From Pseudomonadota bacterium (lineage in GTDB: Bacteria > Pseudomonadota > Gammaproteobacteria > Burkholderiales > Rhodocyclaceae): DNA of 33,074 nucleotides. The notes below the pieces were generated by a model. The model was not told where the DNA came from and made no database searches. It saw only the letters and a program-made list of their open reading frames with translations. The stretch's first letter is position 1. Every line of letters starts with the position of its first letter. The DNA is taken from the NCBI GenBank assembly GCA_018241725.1, contig JAFEDI010000053.1, forward strand, positions 1 through 33,074. Direction: 5' to 3'. Of this stretch, positions 1-6,890 are shown one piece after another. Both the position numbers and the translations under genes were made by a program.

Positions 1-25
1 CCGGTTTGAACCGGGCGGCTTTTTC
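1..25 (+). terminator. Right part of an intrinsic terminator for a gene left of the window
   Basis: The first bases form a short hairpin, CCGGT-TTGA-ACCGG (1-14). It is followed by GCGGC and five T's (20-24). The GCGGC just before the T run suggests that the true stem continues to the left with GCCGC outside the window. It would serve a plus-strand gene ending before position 1. Only part of the structure is visible. Confidence 0.5.
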
Positions 26-63
26 ACTGCATGAGAAAGCTGCCCTAAGGGCTGCGACCTCTC

Positions 64-1098
64 TTAGGCCTTGCGGCGGCGCAGGGCGCCAGTCAGAGCG
101 AAACCAAGGCCAGCCAGGGCCAGGGAGCCGGGTTCCGGCACCTTGTATTGGAACGAGGTGACGTTGGTCGTCTGGAACTGGAAGTCGCTGTTGCGGGTAA
201 AGGTCGTGCCATCGTTCGCAGCAATAACGCCGTTGGTGTCGCCGAGGGCGCCACCGTATTGCGGCGTATAGCCGACGATTTGATCGGACGGGTTGGCTTG
301 CGAGAACGGATCAACCAGCTGGCCGGTATCGCTCACGTCGCCGCCGTCAACCAGGGACAGCGACGTGATGTTGGTCTTGAAGAAGTTGGTGTCGATGAAG
401 TCACCAACTGATTTGCCGATGTCGACCACCAGCGAGCTTTGACCGTTACCCTGGATGGATTGGATACCAGGGGCATCGTCGGCACCGAAATGATCCAGGT
501 TGGTGAGCGGAGTCGGGTTGGTAAAGATTTGTCCCAGCGAAACCAGCAGATCATTGATGAAGGTGCTGTTCTGGAAAGTCCCGGAGCCGCCGACGATCGT
601 GCCTTGCAGGATCTTGATGCCGTCGCTGTAGCCGGTGCCGGTGATGTCGTTGGCCGTCTTGACAGCGTTGTAGTAAATAGAAACCGTGCCGCTGATCGGG
701 CTCAGGGCAATGTTGGCGGCGCCGACGCTGGTGGCCGTGGCGGCTTCCTGGAAGCTGGCCTGGACAGTCCATTGGCCGACCGGGGTGTAAGTGCTGGAAG
801 AGCCACCATTGTTATACACAAAGGTGTTCAGCTGGGCTTGGTAGTAGCTCTGGAAGACAGCGGTGCCGCTGGACAGCGAGCTGTTCAGGGATGCGATCGT
901 TTGGCCCGCGGTGCCGCCGGCGCCAACGGTCACAGCGTTGCCGGCCAGCCAGTTCAGGGAGGTGACAGCAATATCGCCGAACGCACCACCGGCCCCATCG
1001 GGGTCGATGGTGACGGTCTGAGCGGAAAAATCTGCGTGTGCCTGGGACGCGGCCCCAATGACAGCCAGGGCTGCTGCGATTTTAAGCATTTTTTTCAT
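64..1098 (-). CDS. PEP-CTERM sorting domain protein, possibly flocculation-associated (PepA-like)
   Basis: Exported protein of 344 residues, predicted to be sorted and processed by the exosortase system and delivered to the cell surface or matrix. The start at 1098 gives MKKMLKIAAALAVIG, a typical signal peptide ending near SQAHA|DFS, and has a GGAGAG ribosome site 5-10 bases upstream; an in-frame ATG further upstream at 1242 lies in the promoter region and is rejected. The C-terminus has VPEPGS, a hydrophobic segment and the basic tail RRRKA, which are the three parts of a PEP-CTERM signal. The middle is rich in Gly, Ser, Thr, Asn and Asp and has no cysteine, as is common in these matrix proteins. 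The pattern of motifs (an IYYN segment, LDHFGADDAPG, DFQFQTTNVTSF before the sorting signal) recalls PepA-type floc proteins from memory; that subfamily call is tentative. No exosortase gene is in the window. Confidence 0.9.
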   Translation of the reverse strand: MKKMLKIAAALAVIGAASQAHADFSAQTVTIDPDGAGGAFGDIAVTSLNWLAGNAVTVGAGGTAGQTIASLNSSLSSGTAVFQSYYQAQLNTFVYNNGGSSSTYTPVGQWTVQASFQEAATATSVGAANIALSPISGTVSIYYNAVKTANDITGTGYSDGIKILQGTIVGGSGTFQNSTFINDLLVSLGQIFTNPTPLTNLDHFGADDAPGIQSIQGNGQSSLVVDIGKSVGDFIDTNFFKTNITSLSLVDGGDVSDTGQLVDPFSQANPSDQIVGYTPQYGGALGDTNGVIAANDGTTFTRNSDFQFQTTNVTSFQYKVPEPGSLALAGLGFALTGALRRRKA

Positions 1099-1175
1099 GG
1101 AAGCTCTCCAGTTGAAAACGGTGTTGCGTAAAGGGTTAGGCAGTCTCTTTTGTTCATCGCCTTGCGAAGACTTTA

Positions 1176-1191
1176 AGCGAGAGCCGTGCCA
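1176..1191 (-). promoter_or_regulatory. Sigma-54 (-24/-12) promoter of the PEP-CTERM gene
   Basis: Read on the minus strand the sequence is TGGCACGGCTCTCGCT. It matches the sigma-54 consensus TGGCACG-N4-TTGCW with one mismatch and has the invariant GG-N10-GC spacing. Transcription would begin near 1165 and leave a leader of about 65 bases before the start codon at 1098. PEP-CTERM genes are known to be linked with RpoN and the PrsK/PrsR two-component system, which fits. Confidence 0.85.
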
Positions 1192-1229
1192 GAAAAAAAA
1201 TTCCATTTGTTTACAGCTGTGTAGATATT

Positions 1230-1250
1230 GGGGGGGGCGCATGGGGGGGG
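1230..1250 (+). repeat. Two runs of eight G's separated by five bases
   Basis: G8-CGCAT-G8 lies about 40 bases upstream of the sigma-54 promoter. Each run could supply two G-triplets, so an intramolecular G-quadruplex is possible on the plus strand. Homopolymers of this length are also prone to length variation and to sequencing error. Confidence 0.7.
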
Positions 1251-1421
1251 TGTCCGACGGACGCTTGTAAAATTTTTCGACATGCTGACGACGTGCTGCC
1301 GGCCAAACAGGGACTGACTGTGAGCCCGCACGCTAGCGAGGTGCGGGTGGCCTTATGCTGTGCTGCCAGCCGTCGGTCGCTCCCGTCGGCCAGTAGTCAT
1401 GGGTATGGCGTGTGCAGCCTT

Positions 1422-1449
1422 GCTGGCATGCGCTATCCTGCATGCCAGC
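1422..1449. repeat. Perfect 10-bp inverted repeat with 8-base loop
   Basis: GCTGGCATGC (1422-1431) and GCATGCCAGC (1440-1449) are exact reverse complements around GCTATCCT. No T run follows on either strand, so it is not a standard intrinsic terminator. It may be a REP-like element, an operator or an RNA structure. Confidence 0.75.
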
Positions 1450-1572
1450 GTGCTTGGTGCGGCGGTCCGGAGGTTCGGGTTACCCGCGCTCGGGTGAGAG
1501 TGCAGGTGATGGGGCTGGTCAATTCGCCCGTGGCTTGACCTCGTATGACAAGGTGAGGTGGAAAGGAAGGCG

Positions 1573-2256
1573 ATGCGCAAAGTTACTGTTTTCCCAATTT
1601 TGGTTTTCTTTGCCTTGTTGTCTTTCCCGGTGCTGCTGACCGGAGGTTGTGCATTCCTCCTGATGAAATGGCTTGATGGTCGTTTCGGGGGGGAAATACT
1701 GCTCGCGTTGTCGGTGGTGTCCGTGTTTCTTGCACTGACAGTGTTGGTTTATCGGGCGTATATCCGTCTCTTCCCCTTTCCGGAGGGGGAACTCGCAGTT
1801 GGGTCCACGGAAGAGTTTCGTTACCTCGTGTACATCATGTTCTGGCTGATGATCTTCTTGCCCATTCTGCGCTTGTGCATCATTCCCGTGCCGCTGTCGC
1901 GGCTGGTCCTGATTGCATTGGGCGGCAAGGTAGGAGAGGGGACGTATTCGTCAGGACTTGTCTTCGACCCCCATCTGGTCAGTATTGGTGCCGGAACCCA
2001 GCTGGGTATCGATTGCTTGATCATTCCCCATGCGCAGGCGGCGGGGAGGCTGGCCCACCATCGGGTGTGCATTGGCGACAATGTGACGATTGGCGGCCGT
2101 TCCGTGATCATGGCTGGGGCGGTCATCGAAGATGGCGCCGTCGTTGGATTTTGTTCCCTGGTCACCAAGGGCACCCATATCAGGAAGGATGAAGTGTGGG
2201 GCGGGGTGCCGGCGCGCTTGATCCGGGCAGCCAGTACTTCAGAGCCCGATGCTTAG
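1573..2256 (+). CDS. Membrane-anchored hexapeptide-repeat acyltransferase
   Basis: Protein of 227 residues. The start at 1573 is preceded by AAGGAAGG at good spacing. The N-terminal half has three hydrophobic segments (about residues 7-32, 42-62 and 85-105), then a left-handed beta-helix built of hexapeptide repeats (about 120-215), seen in runs such as VSIGAGTQLGIDCLIIPHA and VCIGDNVTIGGRSVIM, and the ending WGGVPARLI that is typical of the acetyltransferase family. Such enzymes transfer acetyl or other acyl groups to sugars or lipids, often in polysaccharide synthesis; here the membrane anchor would place it at the inner membrane. The substrate cannot be read from the sequence. It converges with the glycosyltransferase gene 17 bases downstream. 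Its codons are visibly less GC-rich than those of the genes after 10 kb. Confidence 0.85.
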   Translation: MRKVTVFPILVFFALLSFPVLLTGGCAFLLMKWLDGRFGGEILLALSVVSVFLALTVLVYRAYIRLFPFPEGELAVGSTEEFRYLVYIMFWLMIFLPILRLCIIPVPLSRLVLIALGGKVGEGTYSSGLVFDPHLVSIGAGTQLGIDCLIIPHAQAAGRLAHHRVCIGDNVTIGGRSVIMAGAVIEDGAVVGFCSLVTKGTHIRKDEVWGGVPARLIRAASTSEPDA

Positions 2257-2273
2257 ATGGCGCTGGGCTGTGG

Positions 2274-3470
2274 TCATGGGATGAGTGTCCTGATGGCCGC
2301 CGATAGCCGGGCTGTGGGGTCGTAGCGGCTGATGGCCCTGGCAAAGACGGAGGCGTTCGATGCAAACTCGGGGGCTGCGAGCATCTGCTTGGCGAGTGTG
2401 CCAAGCTGCCCTCGGACGAGGGCGTCGTTGCGGATGACGGCCCCCAGGCCGTTCTTTTCCAGGTAGTGCATATTGAGGAACTGGTCCAGATTTCTCGGTA
2501 TGCCGAGGACGGGGGTTCCGCAGGCGATGGCTTGGTATGAAGTGGGGCTTCCGCCGTTGCAGACCACGAGATCGGCGCGGTTTGCGGCCAGAGTTCCAGG
2601 TAAATACTCGGCGCTGAATACACGTGGATGCTTGGGCAGGTGTTTGGCTCCGGCCGTTGCAACCATGATCTGTGCATCGGTGCAGCTTAGTTGCCTGACA
2701 ATTTCCGGCAACGTACTTTCATCGCCGGAACTACCCAGCGTGAGGTAGATGATTGGTCGCCCAGCATCCAATTCATCCCACCAAGGCGGAAAGGGGAGGT
2801 CGGGAGCCCACTGGATCGGACCTAGAAAAACGCCATCCGGCAGGTCGGTATCGAGCCCGTACACTTCGGGAATGTCGCTGAACAGGGCGAGGTCCGCATC
2901 CGTGTAAATATTGCGGAGATCGTGACCGAGGGATGGCAGGCCGTAATGACGGCGCAGCGCATTCATCGGTCGGCAGTGATAGGCGAAGGCGAATGGCCGT
3001 GCTATGTCGAAGAGAAGTTGGGAAAGGCCTATACCCAGATACCTGACCATTGGAAGGTCAGGTACGACGAAGCGTGGCGAGAAGGCCGGGCTCCAGTAGG
3101 CGTTTGTGATGGTTGCGTAAGGGATGTGCAGGCGACGTGCCGAGATCGAGAGCGTGATCCGGAAGTCTCCGATCACCATATCGGGGCGGTAGGCCGACAG
3201 TACTTGTTCGTCCTCTTCCGCGTATTGCCGCAGAGTGGAGAAATCGAATACCGGGCGTCCTTTGGCCAGATTGTCGATGAACTTCGCCTTGCCGGTGGGG
3301 TTGAGAAGGTGAGTCTGGCCGGAGAAGTTATGCAGGAAACGGGCGGAATCCGCAGAGGCTGCCAGGATGACTTTGTGACCAGCTTCCTGGAGATAGCGCG
3401 CCAGCTGCAGGGGGCGGCCCAGATGCGCCAGAGTGACGTCATGGGCCATCAACAGGATCTTCTTGGGCAT
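2274..3470 (-). CDS. Glycosyltransferase, family 1 (MGT/UGT-like)
   Basis: Protein of 398 residues. The start at 3470 gives MPKKILLMAHDV, the first beta strand of a GT-B fold; there is no strong ribosome site, and a GTG one codon earlier (3473) is an alternative. The N-terminal domain has HLGRPLQLARYLQEAGHKV, the usual acceptor-side Rossmann half. The C-terminal half has the family-1 donor signature CNGGSPTSYQAIACGTPVLG followed by IPRNLDQFLN, which corresponds to the nucleotide-sugar site with its Asp-Gln pair. These enzymes transfer a sugar from UDP or dTDP donors to lipids, polyketides or other small acceptors. The gene lies 119 bases after the secretion operon on the same strand, so it could be its last gene, but the gap and the unrelated function make independent expression as likely. 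The acceptor is unknown. Confidence 0.85.
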   Translation of the reverse strand: MPKKILLMAHDVTLAHLGRPLQLARYLQEAGHKVILAASADSARFLHNFSGQTHLLNPTGKAKFIDNLAKGRPVFDFSTLRQYAEEDEQVLSAYRPDMVIGDFRITLSISARRLHIPYATITNAYWSPAFSPRFVVPDLPMVRYLGIGLSQLLFDIARPFAFAYHCRPMNALRRHYGLPSLGHDLRNIYTDADLALFSDIPEVYGLDTDLPDGVFLGPIQWAPDLPFPPWWDELDAGRPIIYLTLGSSGDESTLPEIVRQLSCTDAQIMVATAGAKHLPKHPRVFSAEYLPGTLAANRADLVVCNGGSPTSYQAIACGTPVLGIPRNLDQFLNMHYLEKNGLGAVIRNDALVRGQLGTLAKQMLAAPEFASNASVFARAISRYDPTARLSAAIRTLIP

Positions 3471-3589
3471 CACGGCATGTCTTGGAAAGAAGTGCGGCTT
3501 GTGAGTCGTCCGCAAAATTCTGCAGGCTTGCGGCGTTTGATGTCCAGCGGGAGCGAGCCGGGGTGAGCGGTTCTCTGCCGGGTTTGCCT

Positions 3590-4180
3590 CTATCGGGAGA
3601 GCAGGGAAACCAGCATGAAGCGGCATTCCATGCCCAGGCCTTGAGTTTGGCTGGCCTTTCCATCGCCGATATCGGGGGCGAAAAGACTGCATTGCCGTGC
3701 AGTGGCCTTTCCGGTCTTCCGGATGGCTGCCAGCAACTCGATGAATTTTTCTTCATGGTCTACCGTGGCACGGATGCGTAGAGGGGTCAGACCGATCAGT
3801 GCTGGCGGTGCATTCCGTTGCCGTTCATCCAGAGCGACATCGGGGCTGAATTCATAGTCGGTGACAGCCAATCCCGGTCGTGCCGCCAGGGATTGGATGC
3901 TTTCGATCCAGCCCACCCGGTCGGGTGTCGTCGAAAGCTCTTCATGCAGGTAACGAGTCCATGAGGCCAGTGCGTCGTCGGTCGCCTGGTTTGTCTTCAA
4001 CACCTGCCGGTAACGGGCTTCGAGTTGAGCAAGGCGGGATTCAGCTGCGGTGCTTGCCTGTAGGGCCTCTGTGTACCACTGAAGGCTGACGGCCTGGAGG
4101 GCCACGCCTGCGGCAACGAGAAGGATTGCAACCGACAGGGGGCGCAGCAGTGGTCGGAGGTGCGGTGGCAGTGACCTCAT
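3590..4180 (-). CDS. PilO/GspM-like inner membrane assembly protein
   Basis: Protein of 196 residues. It has a short cytoplasmic N-terminus, one transmembrane helix (about residues 14-32), a coiled-coil stretch (about 38-65, ESRLAQLEARYRQVL) and a C-terminal alpha/beta domain. This layout is that of PilO and GspM, which form the inner membrane alignment complex of type IV pili and type II secretion. The assignment rests on topology and on gene position after a GspL/PilN-like gene; sequence identity to named families is low. Its start overlaps the previous stop by four bases (ATGA), so translation is probably coupled. It is the last gene of the tight five-gene run. Confidence 0.7.
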   Translation of the reverse strand: MRSLPPHLRPLLRPLSVAILLVAAGVALQAVSLQWYTEALQASTAAESRLAQLEARYRQVLKTNQATDDALASWTRYLHEELSTTPDRVGWIESIQSLAARPGLAVTDYEFSPDVALDERQRNAPPALIGLTPLRIRATVDHEEKFIELLAAIRKTGKATARQCSLFAPDIGDGKASQTQGLGMECRFMLVSLLSR

Positions 4181-5682
4181 GGTTTGGTGACCGGAAATTC
4201 CAGACGGATGACGAGATCGGCTGCTTGTGCGTTTTTCTCGAGCACAGCAGGGCTGAGAGGCCGATTGGCCATCATTTCAACGGGGACTTGTTCGGTGTGC
4301 AGGTGAGCGTAGGGAATTGTGCTGAGTGCTGTGAGAATGCGCTGCGTGTGGTCCGTCCGCTCTCGTGTTCCTTCACGGGGCAGGGCGAAGTGCAGGGTCA
4401 GCGTCTCGCGAGACGTTGGCGTTTCCTTTGTTGCACCCGCATTACTACTATTGGCACTCCAGTCGATCCTGCGTATCACGACGTCCGGTATCGGGTTCAG
4501 GGCGACGGCCAACTGGCGCAGGGCAGGCTCGGGGCCCGAGCTTGCCGTGTCCAGGTGTTGGAGGGTCTCCAGGGTGATCTGGAGCTGCGCCAGCGAATGG
4601 GGATGCGTCGGACTGGTCGCGACAAGTGTCGTCAAGGCTTGCTCGGCGGCGTCGCCACGGGCTTTGGCGGTACTGCTCCGCTGCTCCAAGGGTTGGATTT
4701 CCCGCATGTTGGCGATGGCAAATGCTGCGCAGGCGAGCAGGATGACGGCAGCGGTGGCCTGGAGTGCCCGGCCGATCTGGTGAAGCTGGTGGGTAAGCAG
4801 AAATCGACCGGGAGTGGCCTGCGGTAAGCGGGAGTGCCGCTGGAGCAGCGGCAGCAGCATGGGCAGGCAGCCTTCGGCACGAGAGGCGGATGAGGACGTG
4901 CCTGGGAGCAGGTGCGCAGGATCCTTCAGGATGAAATGCAGATCGCCGTGGGGAATGGATAACTCTGGTGCCGGGGACATATTGTCTTGCGGCGGTGTCA
5001 GCAGATAGCACGGGCATTGCGTGTCATGGGCGACGAGGCGTTGGCTGAGTAGGTGGCGGTGAGCTTCCTGGGCCTCTGCCATCCATTCGGACAGCTGTGG
5101 CGTGAGGTGGGAGGGCAAAGGGTGCAATCGGCTGAGCAGGAGCCTGCAACCATCAAAGCACGAAACCCGCAGACCGGCAGGTGTCCGCAGGGCCAGCAGG
5201 AATGTCCCCGGTGCGGCAGGAAGGTGAGGGATGACGGTGGCCGCGAGAAAAGGCATGGGAATGAGCCGTCTCAGGCGGTGGCCATGACGTTCAATGATGG
5301 CGAGCCAGGGATCGATGGTTGGGGGGCGGTTCAGGGCTGCGAACAGGACGCGCTCCTCTCGCCTCCCGGATGGCCTGGAGTCGAGGTACTGGTGGGCTAC
5401 GTAAGGGGTATCGGGGAAGATCTGCGCCTGTCGGCGTTCCCGTAAGCGCCTGCGGTCAGGGCCGCGAACATGGGGCAGGGTTTCGATCCTGAAGCGCTCA
5501 TCGGGCAGATCCACCAGGAGGGTGAATGCCGTATTCGCCCGGGATTCTTCCAGCCACTGTGAAAAGGCCTCCTGGCCGACAGTGTCGGGCGCGAACTGTC
5601 CGATATGTTCTATCGTGCGTCTGCGCAGGCGATAGCAGTGCAAGCCGTCGGGCGCGAGGTAAAGGAGTGGCGGGCGGCCCAT
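4177..5682 (-). CDS. GspL / PilM-PilN-like assembly protein
   Basis: Protein of 501 residues. The N-terminal 290 or so residues are cytoplasmic and alpha/beta, resembling the actin-like part of GspL or PilM but without a clear nucleotide-binding signature. A single transmembrane helix lies near 310-330 (LQATAAVILLACAAFAIANM), followed by a coiled coil and a small periplasmic domain (about 390-500) as in PilN and GspL. It would link the GspE ATPase inside the cell to the periplasmic scaffold. It starts two bases after the GspF stop and overlaps the next gene by four bases. Named mainly from layout and neighbours, so the exact family is uncertain. An alternative name would be an MSHA-type MshI-like protein. 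Confidence 0.7.
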   Translation of the reverse strand: MGRPPLLYLAPDGLHCYRLRRRTIEHIGQFAPDTVGQEAFSQWLEESRANTAFTLLVDLPDERFRIETLPHVRGPDRRRLRERRQAQIFPDTPYVAHQYLDSRPSGRREERVLFAALNRPPTIDPWLAIIERHGHRLRRLIPMPFLAATVIPHLPAAPGTFLLALRTPAGLRVSCFDGCRLLLSRLHPLPSHLTPQLSEWMAEAQEAHRHLLSQRLVAHDTQCPCYLLTPPQDNMSPAPELSIPHGDLHFILKDPAHLLPGTSSSASRAEGCLPMLLPLLQRHSRLPQATPGRFLLTHQLHQIGRALQATAAVILLACAAFAIANMREIQPLEQRSSTAKARGDAAEQALTTLVATSPTHPHSLAQLQITLETLQHLDTASSGPEPALRQLAVALNPIPDVVIRRIDWSANSSNAGATKETPTSRETLTLHFALPREGTRERTDHTQRILTALSTIPYAHLHTEQVPVEMMANRPLSPAVLEKNAQAADLVIRLEFPVTKP

Positions 5683-5684
5683 GG

Positions 5685-6890
5685 TCAGAATGGCATGTGG
5701 GTGATGATGTCGTACACCGGCATCAGGACTGCGCTCATGACGCCCAGGAGTAGGGCGCCGAGGACGAGCGTCAGTACCGGCTCTATGCTGGCCTGCAGAC
5801 GTTCGATCGCCTCACGGACGTCCCGGTCGTAAAAGTAGCTGACGTTGGCGAGGGCCGTGTCGATGGCGCCGGTGCTTTCGCCGACCCGCAGCATGCGGGT
5901 AACCAGGGGTGGAAACAGGTTCACGGCAATGAACGCCTCCGATACCTGCCGGCCATCCTCGATGGCTCGTCCGACCTCTTGTAGTCCGCGTTGCAGGGCT
6001 GTGTTGCCGACCACGTCTTCGGCGGTCTTCAGGGCATCGATGATGGTGATGCCGGATGCGTACATCATGGCGAACAGGCCGGTGAAGCGGGCCAGGATGA
6101 TCTTGTTCAGGATGGTGCCGATGATAGGCAGGTGCAGGAGTGCAGCATCGAAGTGCAGGCGCAGCCCGGCATGCGTGCGCAGTGCCAGCTGCACGCCCAG
6201 AACGCTGGCTGGCAAGCTGCCGAGCAGCAGCCAGCCGTACTCGGAGAGTAGGCCCGACAGGAGGATGAGCTGGCGGGTCTGCCATGGCAGGGGTTGGCCG
6301 GTGCTATGGAACAGGCGGGCGAGTTCGGGTACGACGTAGAGCAGCGCGACGCTGAGTGCGGCCAGGATGACCACGGTGACGATGGCCGGGTAGATCGCCA
6401 GGCGGCGCGAATGGGAAGCCAGTTCATCGTCTCGCTTGAGGGCGTCGGCGAGGGTGTGGAGGATGTCCGGCAGGCGGCCGGACAACTCGCCGGCCCGGAT
6501 CAGGTTGCAGAACACCGGATCGAAGACGCGGGGATGGCGGGCAAAGGCTTCCGACAGGGTGGCGCCGCCTTCGATGGCCTGTACCGTGTCGGCGATGACC
6601 TGCCGGAACGGCGGGTGGTGGATGGCGTCCCGCAGGTCGGTCAGGCTTTCGATGATAGGTACGCCGGCGCGCAGGAATTGCTCCAGGTGGAAGCACAGCT
6701 TGATCAGTTCCCGGCGGGAGACGGGGCGCTGACGACGAAGCACGCGGGAGGCTGCGGCCGGCTTGCCGTGAAGGAGTTCGAGACCCCGATCGTGCAGGCG
6801 TTGTTCGAGATCCGGAAGGTCAGTGGCCAGCAGGTGTCCGCGGATCCGCCGTCCGTCCGCATCCAGCGCCCGATAGGCAAAATTGATCAT
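5685..6890 (-). CDS. gspF: Type II secretion / type IV pilus platform protein, GspF family
   Basis: Protein of 401 residues, the usual length for GspF/PilC. It begins INFAYRALDADGRRIRG, the typical start of the family, and carries two repeated GspF domains: about residues 65-190 (LEQFLRAGVPIIESL, then EAFARHPRVFDPVFCNLIRAGE) and 265-390 (FAMMYASGITIIDAL, then EAFIAVNLFPPLVTRMLRVGE), with three or so membrane helices. It is the inner membrane protein on which the cytoplasmic ATPase acts to push pseudopilins or pilins out. The ATG at 6890 overlaps the GspE stop by four bases, showing co-translation in the operon. Confidence 0.95.
   Translation of the reverse strand: MINFAYRALDADGRRIRGHLLATDLPDLEQRLHDRGLELLHGKPAAASRVLRRQRPVSRRELIKLCFHLEQFLRAGVPIIESLTDLRDAIHHPPFRQVIADTVQAIEGGATLSEAFARHPRVFDPVFCNLIRAGELSGRLPDILHTLADALKRDDELASHSRRLAIYPAIVTVVILAALSVALLYVVPELARLFHSTGQPLPWQTRQLILLSGLLSEYGWLLLGSLPASVLGVQLALRTHAGLRLHFDAALLHLPIIGTILNKIILARFTGLFAMMYASGITIIDALKTAEDVVGNTALQRGLQEVGRAIEDGRQVSEAFIAVNLFPPLVTRMLRVGESTGAIDTALANVSYFYDRDVREAIERLQASIEPVLTLVLGALLLGVMSAVLMPVYDIITHMPF

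Larger units (their letters stand above)
1099..1572. other. Gene-free 474-base region between two divergent genes
   Basis: No convincing gene is seen. The left part holds the sigma-54 promoter and leader of the PEP-CTERM gene. Upstream of that promoter lie ACAGCTGT (1213-1220), two runs of eight G's (1230-1250) and the palindrome GTCCG-A-CGGAC (1252-1262), which are candidate activator sites. The right part holds two perfect stem-loops: CCCGCAC/GTGCGGG (1325-1331 with 1341-1347, nine-base loop) and the ten-base arms at 1422-1449. Short reading frames here lack ribosome sites and plausible composition. Confidence 0.7.

Noticed and set aside
1293-1538. 81-codon frame in the gap before the acyltransferase
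   Set aside because: No ribosome site, odd Cys/Arg/Ser composition, crosses two perfect hairpins.
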